DNA of 64,000 nt, from positions 1-64,000 of the forward strand of contig JAMPIG010000006.1 of the NCBI GenBank assembly GCA_023662875.1, in the 5' to 3' direction. Every line of letters starts with the position of its first letter. Position 1 is the stretch's first letter. A program made the translations under genes and the position numbers. This DNA comes from Roseburia sp. (GTDB lineage: Bacteria; Bacillota; Clostridia; Lachnospirales; Lachnospiraceae). Shown here piece after piece: positions 33,081-41,975 of this stretch. The notes beneath the pieces are model-generated. The model worked only from the letters and a program-made list of their open reading frames with translations, did not search any database and was not told the origin of the DNA.

Positions 33081-34472
33081 ATGTTCTATTGCCGTGAAAA
33101 CGAGCTGAATACAATGAACCGCCGCTATGAGAAGGGTAAATTTGAGTGTGTTGTCATTTACGGAAGACGGCGCGTCGGTAAAACTGCGCTGATCAATGAA
33201 TTTTGCAGGGATAAAGCCGCTATCTATTTTTCCGCGTTGAACGCTTCCTCCCGGGAGAATCTGGAGGCGCTGTCAAAGGCAATTTATACCTGTAAAAATC
33301 CGGAGGGAACAAACGCTCCGACCTACAGAAGCTATGATGACGCCCTGGACGAGATTACGGCGATGGCAAGGGAGGAACGGCTGGTATTCGTCATCGACGA
33401 ATACCCTTATCTTGCCAGGGCGGAAAATTCCTTTTCTTCCCGTTTGCAGCACATAATCGATCATGTATGGCAGGACAGCGGCTTATATCTTATCCTGTGC
33501 GGCTCTTCCATGAGCTTTATGGAGTATCAGGTGCTCGGGTACGAAAGCCCGCTGTATGGCAGACGCACGGCTCAGCTCAGGATACAGGCGCTGACCTATA
33601 AAGAAATAACTGCTTTCCATCCTGATTTGAGTTTAGAGGATCAGGCTTTGCTGTATGGGATTACGGGCGGTATTCCGCATTATGTTAACAGGCTGGAGGT
33701 CAGCGGGGATATCAGGGAAGCGCTGTTGGAAAATCTGTTCAATACCTCCGGCTATCTTTTTGAGGAACCGGAGAATCTGTTGAAGCAGGAGCTGCGTGAA
33801 CCGGCAATCTACAATTCTGTCATTTCAGCCGTTGCCGGAGGAGCGAGCCGTGCGAATGAAATTTCCACAAAGGTGGGGCTTGAATCCGGAATATGCGCGA
33901 AATATATCCGCGTCCTGTTGGATCTCGGTATCCTGAAAAAGGAAACGCCGGTTACGGAAAAGCCGGGGAGAAAAACAATCTATGAGCTTGACGATACTTT
34001 TTTCCGCTTTTGGTATCGGTTTGTGCCGCAAAACATGTCGGCAATCAGCAGCGGACGTATCCGGCGGATTTATGCCGGGGCAATCGAGCGGTTTCTTCCT
34101 GATTATATGGGGCTGGTATTCGAGGAAATCTGCCGGGAGTACCTGTCCCGTTATGCAGAGGGTCTTCCCATAGCCTTGCGTGAGGTCGGACAGTGGTGGG
34201 GGACGGATCCGAACGAGAAAAAGGAGATACAGATTGATATTGTCGGGACTCCGGCGGAAGGAAACGAATATATAATCGGGTCCTGTAAGTTCCGGAACGG
34301 GCAAATCGGCGTTGAGGAATTGGAGCTGCTGCGCCGCTATGCGAATGTTTTCGGGAAAGGCAGCAAATACCATTTCTATATTTTCTCAAAAAGCGGGTTT
34401 ACAGCGCCTTTGCGGGAGCTTGAAACCAAAGGCCAGGTTACGCTGCTGACGCTGGAAGATATCTATAGATGA
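33081..34472 (+). CDS. Archaeal-type AAA ATPase with DUF234 domain
   Basis: A 463-residue cytoplasmic ATPase. Walker A is YGRRRVGKTALINEF near residues 28-42; Walker B is LVFVIDEYPYL near 101-111; a sensor-like LILCGSSMSFM follows. The middle holds a winged-helix region (SRANEISTKVGLESG), and the C-terminal 150 residues resemble DUF234, a nuclease-like PD-(D/E)XK remnant (IQIDIVG then EYIIGSCKFR). The family is widespread in Firmicutes and archaea; a role as a toxin or defence factor is suspected, not established. It has a strong promoter with a tandem operator. Confidence 0.85.
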   Translation: MFYCRENELNTMNRRYEKGKFECVVIYGRRRVGKTALINEFCRDKAAIYFSALNASSRENLEALSKAIYTCKNPEGTNAPTYRSYDDALDEITAMAREERLVFVIDEYPYLARAENSFSSRLQHIIDHVWQDSGLYLILCGSSMSFMEYQVLGYESPLYGRRTAQLRIQALTYKEITAFHPDLSLEDQALLYGITGGIPHYVNRLEVSGDIREALLENLFNTSGYLFEEPENLLKQELREPAIYNSVISAVAGGASRANEISTKVGLESGICAKYIRVLLDLGILKKETPVTEKPGRKTIYELDDTFFRFWYRFVPQNMSAISSGRIRRIYAGAIERFLPDYMGLVFEEICREYLSRYAEGLPIALREVGQWWGTDPNEKKEIQIDIVGTPAEGNEYIIGSCKFRNGQIGVEELELLRRYANVFGKGSKYHFYIFSKSGFTAPLRELETKGQVTLLTLEDIYR

Positions 34473-34482
34473 GAGGGACGCC

Positions 34483-35763
34483 ATGCTGCTCATAAAAAAC
34501 GGGTATATAATCGACCCCGGATCGGGGCGAAAAGGATATTATGATATTCTGACGGAAGAGGGAAAAATCCGCAGAATCGGTAAAAAGCTGGAGACGCCGG
34601 AGGGCGGGTGCGAGGTGATCGACGCCGGAGGGCTGCTGATCGCGCCGGGGCTGGTGGATGTACATGTACATTTCCGGGAGCCGGGTTTTCCGCAGAAGGA
34701 GGATATTACAACCGGGGCGGCGGCCGCCGCAAAGGGCGGCTTCACCTCGGTGGTTCTGATGGCCAATACCAGGCCGCCCGTGGATAACGCGGAGACGCTG
34801 GAATATGTGATCGGGCGGGGACGGGAAACCGGAATCCATGTATATTCCTGCGCCAACGTAACAAAAGGGATGAAAGGGCGGGAGCTGACGCCTATGCGCC
34901 GGCTGGCGGAAGTGGGCGCGGCAGGCTTTACCGACGACGGTCTCCCGCTGATGGACGAGGGGCTCGTCCGGGAGGCCATGCGGCAGGCCGCGGCGCTGGA
35001 CAAGCCCGTCAGCTTCCACGAGGAGGATCCGGCCCTGATCGAAAACAACGGCATCAACCGCGGCGCGGCCAGCAGGCATTTCGGCGTCGGCGGTTCGCCC
35101 CGGGAGGCGGAGATTTCCCTGGTGGAGCGGGATTTAAGGCTCGCCCTGGAGACTGGAGCCAGCGTCGATATCCAGCATATCAGCGCGAGGGAGTCCGTAG
35201 CGCTGGTGCGCCGGGCGAAGGAGAAGGGGGGCAATATCCACGCGGAGGCCACGCCTCATCACTTCACCCTGACGGAGGAGGCCCTGATCCGGTACGGGAC
35301 GCTGGCAAAGATGAACCCGCCCCTTCGGGAGGAGGCGGACAGGCAGGCAATCATCCGCGGGCTGGCGGACGGAAGCATCGATATCATAGCGACAGACCAT
35401 GCGCCCCATACGGCGGAGGAGAAGGCAAAGCCCCTGACCGAGGCCCCCAGCGGCATCATCGGGCTGGAGACGGCGCTGGCGCTGGGGATCACGGAGCTGG
35501 CGGAGAAGGGGTTTCTTACGATGGAACAGCTTCTGACCCTGATGAGCGCCAACCCGGCCAAGCTTTATCATCTGGACGCCGGGTATCTGGCGGAGGGCGG
35601 CCCGGCGGATCTGATCCTGATCGATACCGCCGCCGAATGGACGCCGGTAGAATACGCGTCGAAAGCAAGGAATACGCCCTTTACGGGACGGCCTCTGAAG
35701 GGGAAGGTAGTCATGACCGTGTGCGGCGGGGAGATTGTGTACGAGGATAAGGGAGAACGGTAG
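34483..35763 (+). CDS. pyrC: Dihydroorotase
   Basis: A 426-residue zinc enzyme of pyrimidine synthesis that closes carbamoyl aspartate to dihydroorotate. It carries DVHVHFREPGF near residue 59, a carboxylated-Lys region, SFHEEDP near 177, HISARESV near 230 and ATDHAPHT near 304. It lies 10 bp after the ATPase gene, so it might share that gene's transcript, which would be odd for a housekeeping gene. The uracil permease at 46450 is the other pyrimidine-related gene here. Confidence 0.95.
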   Translation: MLLIKNGYIIDPGSGRKGYYDILTEEGKIRRIGKKLETPEGGCEVIDAGGLLIAPGLVDVHVHFREPGFPQKEDITTGAAAAAKGGFTSVVLMANTRPPVDNAETLEYVIGRGRETGIHVYSCANVTKGMKGRELTPMRRLAEVGAAGFTDDGLPLMDEGLVREAMRQAAALDKPVSFHEEDPALIENNGINRGAASRHFGVGGSPREAEISLVERDLRLALETGASVDIQHISARESVALVRRAKEKGGNIHAEATPHHFTLTEEALIRYGTLAKMNPPLREEADRQAIIRGLADGSIDIIATDHAPHTAEEKAKPLTEAPSGIIGLETALALGITELAEKGFLTMEQLLTLMSANPAKLYHLDAGYLAEGGPADLILIDTAAEWTPVEYASKARNTPFTGRPLKGKVVMTVCGGEIVYEDKGER

Positions 35764-35889
35764 CTTGTGTACTGGGACAGGGAAAGACAGGGTGACTCGG
35801 CGTAAATGCCGCTTTGTGCCATCGCAGAGATAAAACCGCCGGTGGGCGAAAGCTACGATAGATGATCGACAGTAAGGAGGTACACATCC

Positions 35890-38238
35890 ATGAAAAAACT
35901 TTTCAGCTGTTTCCTGTTCTTATATGGTTGCATTTTCTGTCTGACCGGCTGCGGGAAAGAAGACGCGGCGGTAAATTCCGGTGAGTCTTCCGTCCCCGTA
36001 AGGGATTGGAAGCAGGAGGGCTTTGCGGTCTTAGGGGAGGTGACGGAGGAGCAGGGCTTCTGGGCGCAGGAGTTTATCGCCTGGGAGCACCGGGAGGTAG
36101 TCGTGGATCCGCAGACGGAAAAATTGGATGACGGCGTACGCCTGATAGAGGTCGGAGCCCTGGACGGAAAAGTCTATCGGCTGAATACGGTTATGAGACC
36201 GCCCCGTGGCAGGGCGGTAAGGTGGATTCTGGAAATCTATGACACGGCCTCCATGCAGGCCGAGGTCAGGGAATTTACCCCCGAGGATCTGGGACTGCAG
36301 GAGGAGGGGAAGGACTGCTTTTTGGTGGGAATGGATCTGATCGACGCGGAAAGCTATGTGTTCCAGTGGACGGAGATTGACGAAAATGAGGAAGGCCTGA
36401 ACTATTATCAGTCGGCGGATAAAAGGGTCTATTCGAACCTGCAGGGGGAAGCGGCGGCGGTCGATCTGTGGGGGACGTGTCTGGAACAGGGGATTTTTAA
36501 GGAAGAATACAACGATTATGTTTGGATTCCGTCGGGTTCCTGCGTCTGCGACGGAGCGGGGAATACCTATGTCAGGGGCGGGGAGTCGGGCTACGGGTAC
36601 AGGCGGCTGGCGGCGTTTGACAGGGAAGGAAAGCTCCTTCTGACTTACGGGGTAAGCGAGGAGGAGACATTTGAGGAGCCCCTGCGGACGGAGGCGGGGG
36701 AGCTGATTTACCCGGTTTACAACATGCGGAAAAAGTATTACGAGCTTCTTTGGGCCGACGTGGAGACGGGGGAGATGAAGAGTCTGGCGACGTTTGAGAG
36801 CAGCCGGCGTATCCAGCAGTTTTACGGTATGGAGGGAAACGACGTCTACTACGAGATGCCGGAGGGGATTGTCCGGTGGAATATCGAGAGCGGGGAGAGG
36901 ACGCTTGTCTTCCTTTATCGGGAAAACGGAATCGGAAACGGCTACGAAACCATGCTGGTACTCCGGGAGGGGCAGCTCCCGCTTCTGCGGATCTACGGGG
37001 AGTATCAGGGGGAGGAGCCGGTGGACTGGCTGGCGCCCCTTTCCGACCGGCCGGTGGAACGGGAGACGGTCCGGGTAGTGGATTTGACCGGCGGCCAGGG
37101 GGACAGACAGGCGGCGGAGTGCGCGGCGTTGGCGTCCCGCAGGGATCCGAACCGGGGCTTTACCTATGAAAGCGCTACCCAGGGGGCGGAGGATTTCCGG
37201 ACTCGTATCATGGCGGAGCTTGCCGCGGGGAAGGGGCCGGATATCCTGTATGTGTCCCGGTCCGATCTGGAGATCCTGCACGACGCCGGACTGCTGGCGG
37301 ATCTGCGGGAGGTGCTTTCGGAGGAGACGCTGGAGGAGCTGCTGCCCGGCGTGATCGGCCTGGGAACCGTGGACGGGGAGCTGGCGGGGATGCCGGGGGG
37401 AGTGCAGGTTGAGGGACTGATGGTTTCTGCGGACGTCTGGAGCGAGCCGACCTGGCGGCTGGAGGACTTTACGGCCCTGGTGGAGGCGGGAAAGCTGGAG
37501 GGTCTGGCGTTTTATAATAACAGTTACTTTGCCTCTCTTGCCATGATGAGGCTCTTTACGGAATACAGTCTGGCGGATTCCTTTTTGATCGATTGGGAGA
37601 ATCGGGAGAGTCATTTCGAGGACGAGCGGTATCTGCGTTTCCTGAGGGCGGTCGATATCGACCGGGAGCGGCTGGAGCTTGATGCGGGGACGAAGCTGAA
37701 GGGCGGAAAGAGGGTGGCCTTTCTTACTTTGATGAGCGAGCGTATGCTATTGGATTTCGGAGCCTCCATGAAACGGGAAAACGGTTTCTGCGTGGGTCTC
37801 CCCACGGAGGGGGACGCCGGGAATTACCTGACTGCGGAGGGAGTCATCGCGGTAAACGCCAATACCGATAAGAGGGAGGCGGCGCGGGTATTCCTGGAGT
37901 ATTTTCTGGGAGAGCAGATCCAGGGTCTGAACGATAACCTCCTCAATCCCTGGCTGGGAGTCAGGAAGCTTTCGCCGGAGGATCTGGAATGGGACGAGGA
38001 GGGAAGATGCTTTTGGCACGGGGAGGAGGTCACGGTTTTTGAGGACGGAACCACGGCCCTCCATGTGGCGGAGGAGCTTCTGGAAAGCTGTGTGCCGGCT
38101 CCGGCGATCGATCCGGTGGTGAGCCGGATCCTGTTTGAGGAGCTGGAAGCGTTGTATATGGACAGCGCCAGACAGCCCGAACAGGCGGCGGACGCCATCG
38201 ACAGAAGGATACAGATTTATCTGGACGAGGGGGAGTAA
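35890..38238 (+). CDS. Large lipoprotein: N-terminal beta-rich domain fused to an extracellular solute-binding domain
   Basis: A 782-residue lipoprotein with the signal ending in LTGC near residue 21. About 370 N-terminal residues form a beta-rich region of tandem strands that could be a propeller. From about residue 415 a family-1 solute-binding-type domain begins: FRTRIMAELAAGKGPDILYVSRSDLEIL, then LTAEGVIAVNANTDKREAARVFLEYFL. Sugar permeases are absent on both sides. It may sense or deliver a ligand to an unlinked system, or act with the FtsX-type permeases downstream. AAGGAGGTACACATCC precedes the ATG. Confidence 0.75.
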   Translation: MKKLFSCFLFLYGCIFCLTGCGKEDAAVNSGESSVPVRDWKQEGFAVLGEVTEEQGFWAQEFIAWEHREVVVDPQTEKLDDGVRLIEVGALDGKVYRLNTVMRPPRGRAVRWILEIYDTASMQAEVREFTPEDLGLQEEGKDCFLVGMDLIDAESYVFQWTEIDENEEGLNYYQSADKRVYSNLQGEAAAVDLWGTCLEQGIFKEEYNDYVWIPSGSCVCDGAGNTYVRGGESGYGYRRLAAFDREGKLLLTYGVSEEETFEEPLRTEAGELIYPVYNMRKKYYELLWADVETGEMKSLATFESSRRIQQFYGMEGNDVYYEMPEGIVRWNIESGERTLVFLYRENGIGNGYETMLVLREGQLPLLRIYGEYQGEEPVDWLAPLSDRPVERETVRVVDLTGGQGDRQAAECAALASRRDPNRGFTYESATQGAEDFRTRIMAELAAGKGPDILYVSRSDLEILHDAGLLADLREVLSEETLEELLPGVIGLGTVDGELAGMPGGVQVEGLMVSADVWSEPTWRLEDFTALVEAGKLEGLAFYNNSYFASLAMMRLFTEYSLADSFLIDWENRESHFEDERYLRFLRAVDIDRERLELDAGTKLKGGKRVAFLTLMSERMLLDFGASMKRENGFCVGLPTEGDAGNYLTAEGVIAVNANTDKREAARVFLEYFLGEQIQGLNDNLLNPWLGVRKLSPEDLEWDEEGRCFWHGEEVTVFEDGTTALHVAEELLESCVPAPAIDPVVSRILFEELEALYMDSARQPEQAADAIDRRIQIYLDEGE

Positions 38239-38303
38239 GGGAAGGGGATCAGCCGGAGAGAACGACAACGACCAGCCTCAGATGCTCAACTGTAAAAAGA
38301 GAA

Positions 38304-38337
38304 GAATCCCCCGGTAGCGCCTACTACCGGGGGATTC
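38304..38337 (+). terminator. Terminator-like 14-bp hairpin
   Basis: GAATCCCCCGGTAG (38304-38317) pairs with CTACCGGGGGATTC (38324-38337) around CGCCTA. The T-run is weak (GCTTTGCG). Confidence 0.65.
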
Positions 38338-38540
38338 GCTTTGCGTGCATAATCTGTCGTGATCGACTCATTTGCCTATCGGCATTATAGTTTTTCTTTC
38401 GGCTTTCTTTACAGCCAATGGGGGAGCCGAGTATAAAAGATTGCGAGGAATATGCTTCTTCCGGTAGAGCGAACGGCGAAACATTGCCGTAAATCAGATT
38501 GACTGTTTAGCAAGACAAAGGCAGGCTGCGCCGGGAAAGG

Positions 38541-38567
38541 TTAAGATTCATTTAAGGTCGTTTTAAG
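38541..38567 (+). promoter_or_regulatory. Three TTAAG direct repeats, 11 bp apart
   Basis: TTAAG occurs at 38541-38545, 38552-38556 and 38563-38567, one helical turn apart, ending 15 bp before the -35 box. This is typical of OmpR-family activator binding. Confidence 0.6.
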
Positions 38568-38582
38568 AACCGCTTTATCCCC

Positions 38583-38611
38583 TTGTAGCGGTAAAAACCG
38601 TATAGTACAAT
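38583..38611 (+). promoter_or_regulatory. Promoter of the FtsX/ABC operon
   Basis: TTGTAG (38583-38588) and TACAAT (38606-38611) are 17 bp apart. The -35 box is poor, which fits activator dependence. Confidence 0.65.
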
Positions 38612-38672
38612 GATCCTGCGCGAATTAACTATTTTAAGTAAGAGTCGCTGATATGCGCAGAAGGGGGAAATT

Positions 38673-39791
38673 ATGGATACATTTTTATTTCAGGCAGGGC
38701 TGTGTCTGCAGGGCATGCGCCGACAGATCAAGCTGAATTGCGTAGTGGTTCTTTCCCTTTGCATCGGGATGTTCGTCCCCCTGGCGGCTCTGGCGGATAT
38801 CGAGTATTTTGTCCGGTACGGAGAGACGGCCCGGGCGGCGTTTCCAGATTCCGCGGCGTATTTTTACAGCGCCAGCCAAAGGTATGAGACGGAAGAAATT
38901 TACGAGCGGCTGTCGAAGAACCCGAAGCTGGAGGAGGCGGCTGTCGCCGAGACGACGGGACGAACCCTGGAGTACCGGAGAGAAGAATTTTTTCAGCAGG
39001 TTTTAGCGGTATCGGAGGAATACTTCTCCTTTTATCCGCCCGTCCTTTTAGAGGGAAGAGGCATCGAGGAAGGGGATTACGGGAGTCCGGATCGGATCTG
39101 CCTTGTGGAGACGAACTTTTTCGCGGACAAGGGGAGAGAGGGAACGGTAGGCGAAAAAATCCGGATGGACGGGGAAGAGTATCGGATTGTCGGTATCTGC
39201 CGGAAAATCAATTCCCGGGGCGCGGTCTGGATTCCCTGGAATCCGGCGGAATACGCCCGGGACGGCGACCGGCAGCTGCGGGTGCTCGTCCGGTATCCGG
39301 CGGCCGTCTCGCTGTCCGAGGCGGAGGAAGAGATACGGCCCCTGTTTGAAGAGCTGAATTCCTTCGGGACGCTTTTGGAGGAGTATGAACGCTCACGGGA
39401 GAGCGGATTTCGGCTTTGCGCGTCGATTCTGCTGCTGGTGCTGCCCCTGATTGTCTTTTCCATGATGAACTGCTTTGCGGTGATACAGGGAAAGATCAGA
39501 AGGATGCGTTACCGGTTTGCGCTGGAGATGGCCTGCGGCGCGGGGAGGCGGGCCCTGTTCCGGGAGTGTATGTTGGAAAATCTGATTTTATGCGGGATTG
39601 CGCTCCTGCTGGATCTGGCGCTGACGCCCCTGGTATCCGCCTGGATTCCGGAAAAATTTGTCGTGGTCTGGGACGGCAGGGTGTATCTGGAGATGTTCCT
39701 GATCCTGCTGGCGGTCTGTGTGGTAATCAGTCGGCTGTCGGTTCGGAGCATCTTAAAAATCGGCTTGGCGGAGACGCTGAAGAATCGTTAG
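38673..39791 (+). CDS. FtsX-like ABC transporter permease 1
   Basis: A 372-residue membrane protein. It has an N-terminal transmembrane helix (about 20-40), a large external domain (about 45-250), and three C-terminal helices (about 255-370) of the MacB/FtsX type, ending with the usual IGLAETLKNR tail. FtsX-type permeases do not move small molecules across; they transmit force to envelope proteins or export lipids and peptides. It is the first gene of a permease-permease-ATPase operon. GAAGGGGGAAATT precedes the ATG. Confidence 0.88.
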   Translation: MDTFLFQAGLCLQGMRRQIKLNCVVVLSLCIGMFVPLAALADIEYFVRYGETARAAFPDSAAYFYSASQRYETEEIYERLSKNPKLEEAAVAETTGRTLEYRREEFFQQVLAVSEEYFSFYPPVLLEGRGIEEGDYGSPDRICLVETNFFADKGREGTVGEKIRMDGEEYRIVGICRKINSRGAVWIPWNPAEYARDGDRQLRVLVRYPAAVSLSEAEEEIRPLFEELNSFGTLLEEYERSRESGFRLCASILLLVLPLIVFSMMNCFAVIQGKIRRMRYRFALEMACGAGRRALFRECMLENLILCGIALLLDLALTPLVSAWIPEKFVVVWDGRVYLEMFLILLAVCVVISRLSVRSILKIGLAETLKNR

Positions 39792-39820
39792 GCGAGCCTT
39801 GGGAAGCGATTCTTCCCGGA

Positions 39821-39861
39821 ATCGATAGATTCCGTGGGATCGATAGATTCCATGGGATCGG
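39821..39861. repeat. 18-bp tandem repeat between the two permease genes
   Basis: ATCGATAGATTCC(G/A)TGGG occurs at 39821-39838 and 39839-39856, with a partial third copy. It sits in the 92-bp gap between the permease genes, after the first stop codon. Confidence 0.8.
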
Positions 39862-39883
39862 CTTGAGGTAGGAGGTTGTAAGC

Positions 39884-41053
39884 ATGTATTTGTGGGAGCG
39901 GAGCGTAGGGCGTTTCAGGAAGGCATGGAGATATTATGTGTGGGCGGTGTTGGAGCTGGCGGTCGGAATTACGATTATTGTCTGCCAGGACAGCGCCGCA
40001 GCGTCAATCCGGGAGCGGGGGGAATGCTGGCAGCGGCAGTCGGCGGCGGACAGAATCTCCGTCGAATCCTATGTGGCCGCGGATTTTTTCGAAAGCGACG
40101 GGCTGCCGATTACTTATGAGGACTATGGCGTTTTGCGAGAGAAATATTCCGGGACGGCGGATTTGTATTATGTGCAATACGGAAGCCTGTACCTGTCGTT
40201 GAATCCGATTTCCGTTTTAGGGGTATCCGAAAATAAATTTCAGGATCTGACCGGCTATCCGATGGGAGAGACGGCCTGGATTGGCCGGAAGGCCCTGAAG
40301 ACGATTCGGGAGGCCTCCCTGTCCGGGGGAATGGGGAGCTGCTCCGTACAGGGGGATCTGTTTTATTTGAACGGGAATTGTTTTTCCTGGCGGCTTCTGG
40401 AAAAGCCGGACAATGAAATCCTGATTGGCTTCTCAGGGGCAAACAGCGATCTTTCCATGGAGGAATGTATTTTTCTTCCGTTAAGTCTGGCGGAATCGAT
40501 CTCGGAGCCGCTTTTTTATAACGCCGGCCTGGAGGTGGGCGGGGAGGATTTTCGGCGGAAGGGAGCGGAGATCGTCGAGTACCTGAGCGAAATCCACGAT
40601 GATTTTCATTATGCCGCGGCGGATCGATATCAGATGTACCGGAAGTACAGCCAGGACTTTTATGACACGGTCTCCCTGCTGGGATGGATTGGAAGGGTAT
40701 CCCTTCTGCTGACGACGGCGGGGATCGTCGGTATTCTGCTGATTCATATGGATGAGAGGAAGAAGGACTTCGCGGTCAGCATGGCGGTGGGCGCGACGAG
40801 GCGTCGGCTGATGGCGGAGACGGCGCTGGAAATTTTTTTGCTCTGTCTGACCGGCGGCTTTTTATCCGTCGCGGCGGCGGGGGTGATTTCTCCGATGCTG
40901 TCTACGTCCCAGTATCTGGTGAGCCTGCGGCTGTGCTCCGTCGGTATCGCGGCGGCGATTGCAGCCGGGATGACGGCGGCAGTCTGGGGAGTGATCTTCC
41001 TCTGCTCCCGGATAAGGGAACCGATGGCGGCGCTGCGGGAAATTCAAAAATAG
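39884..41053 (+). CDS. FtsX-like ABC transporter permease 2
   Basis: A 389-residue membrane protein with the same plan as permease 1: an N-terminal helix (about 17-37), an external domain of about 210 residues, and three helices at the C-terminal end, finishing EPMAALREIQK. TAGGAGG lies nine bases before the ATG. The two permeases share little obvious sequence, suggesting a heterodimer with distinct outside domains. It is followed by the ATPase gene. Confidence 0.86.
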   Translation: MYLWERSVGRFRKAWRYYVWAVLELAVGITIIVCQDSAAASIRERGECWQRQSAADRISVESYVAADFFESDGLPITYEDYGVLREKYSGTADLYYVQYGSLYLSLNPISVLGVSENKFQDLTGYPMGETAWIGRKALKTIREASLSGGMGSCSVQGDLFYLNGNCFSWRLLEKPDNEILIGFSGANSDLSMEECIFLPLSLAESISEPLFYNAGLEVGGEDFRRKGAEIVEYLSEIHDDFHYAAADRYQMYRKYSQDFYDTVSLLGWIGRVSLLLTTAGIVGILLIHMDERKKDFAVSMAVGATRRRLMAETALEIFLLCLTGGFLSVAAAGVISPMLSTSQYLVSLRLCSVGIAAAIAAGMTAAVWGVIFLCSRIREPMAALREIQK

Positions 41054-41081
41054 GGACAGGGCTCCCGGAATGAGGTGGCAT

Positions 41082-41747
41082 ATGGCATTGATCCGATTGG
41101 AAAAAATTCGTAAGGTATACGGCTCCGGCGACACGGCGACGGCCGCGTTAAAGGACGTTACGCTGGAGGTTGAGGATGGGGAATTCGTTATGCTGACCGG
41201 AAAATCCGGCTGCGGGAAAACGACGCTCCTGAATATTCTGGGCGGGATCGAGAGGGCTTCCGCCGGGAATTATCTTTTTGACGGGAAAGAAGTATTTAAG
41301 GGGAATCCGGATCGGCTGGCGGCCTTCCGAAACCGGAACATCGGCTATGTCTTTCAGGCCTATTATCTGATCGACGGACTCCGGGTAATCGAGAACGTAG
41401 AGCTGCCGCTCGGATACGCGAAGGTAAAGCGGGGGGAGCGCAGAAGCAGGGCGGCGGAAGCCCTGAAGCGGGTATCGCTGGAGGATCGGGCCAGGTATTA
41501 TCCGAACCAGCTGTCCGGCGGGCAGCAGCAGAGGGCGGCGATCGCGCGGGCCATCGTCAATGTTCCGAAGGTCTTGCTGGCGGACGAACCTACCGGGAAT
41601 CTGGACGAGGAGAACCGGCTGGAGATCATGAGGCTTTTGGCGGAGCTGCACGAAAGCGGCATGACGATTATCATGGTAACCCATGACATGGATCTCCTTT
41701 CCTATGCGACGAAGGTTTACCATATGGCGGACGGGCGGTTTGAATAA
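41082..41747 (+). CDS. ABC transporter ATP-binding protein (MacB/LolD type)
   Basis: A 221-residue ATPase for the two FtsX-like permeases. Walker A GKSGCGKTT near residues 36-44, signature LSGGQQQRAAIARAI near 138-152, Walker B VLLADEPTGNLD near 158-169 and a switch His in MVTHDMD are present. The LSGGQQQR and DEPTGNLD forms are typical of the LolD/MacB group. The start is uncertain: ATG at 41082 gives a natural N-terminus but little room for a ribosome-binding site; ATG at 41070 is possible. Confidence 0.92.
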   Translation: MALIRLEKIRKVYGSGDTATAALKDVTLEVEDGEFVMLTGKSGCGKTTLLNILGGIERASAGNYLFDGKEVFKGNPDRLAAFRNRNIGYVFQAYYLIDGLRVIENVELPLGYAKVKRGERRSRAAEALKRVSLEDRARYYPNQLSGGQQQRAAIARAIVNVPKVLLADEPTGNLDEENRLEIMRLLAELHESGMTIIMVTHDMDLLSYATKVYHMADGRFE

Positions 41748-41767
41748 GCTTTGAATAAGATTTGAGC
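41739..41767. repeat. 11-bp tandem repeat across the ATPase stop codon
   Basis: TTTGAATAAG(C/A) occurs at 41739-41749 and 41750-41760, with a partial third copy TTTGAGC. The gene's TAA stop is in the first copy and the second copy repeats it out of frame. Confidence 0.8.
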
Positions 41768-41822
41768 GGGAGCGAAAATTTTCGTGGTAAGCGAAGGGAA
41801 AGTGTGATATAATGTCCGCAAA

Positions 41823-41938
41823 GGGCAGAGTCAAGTGGCCGAAGAAGCAACTGCCGAGCTCGCTCGAGCAGTTGCTTCTTCGGACATTTGACGAGCGAAG
41901 CGACCCCGGGAAGCCGCAGGCTTCCCGGGTCTCTGCCC
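41823..41938. repeat. Structured intergenic element B (two long hairpins in an outer stem)
   Basis: GGGCAGAG (41823-41830) pairs with CTCTGCCC (41931-41938). Inside are a very long hairpin with a 16-bp perfect core (CCGAAGAAGCAACTGC with its complement, extended by GTCAAGTG with CATTTGAC) and a 10-bp hairpin (CCCGGGAAGC/GCTTCCCGGG). Ten bases upstream is TATAAT at 41808-41813, with no clear -35, so it could be the leader of the TetR gene. On the minus strand it shares CGGGCAGAGACCCG and GTCGCTTCG with element A at 15142-15220. Confidence 0.72.
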
Positions 41939-41975
41939 GTAACAGACGGCACCACCAAAGACAGGAGCAACCAGG

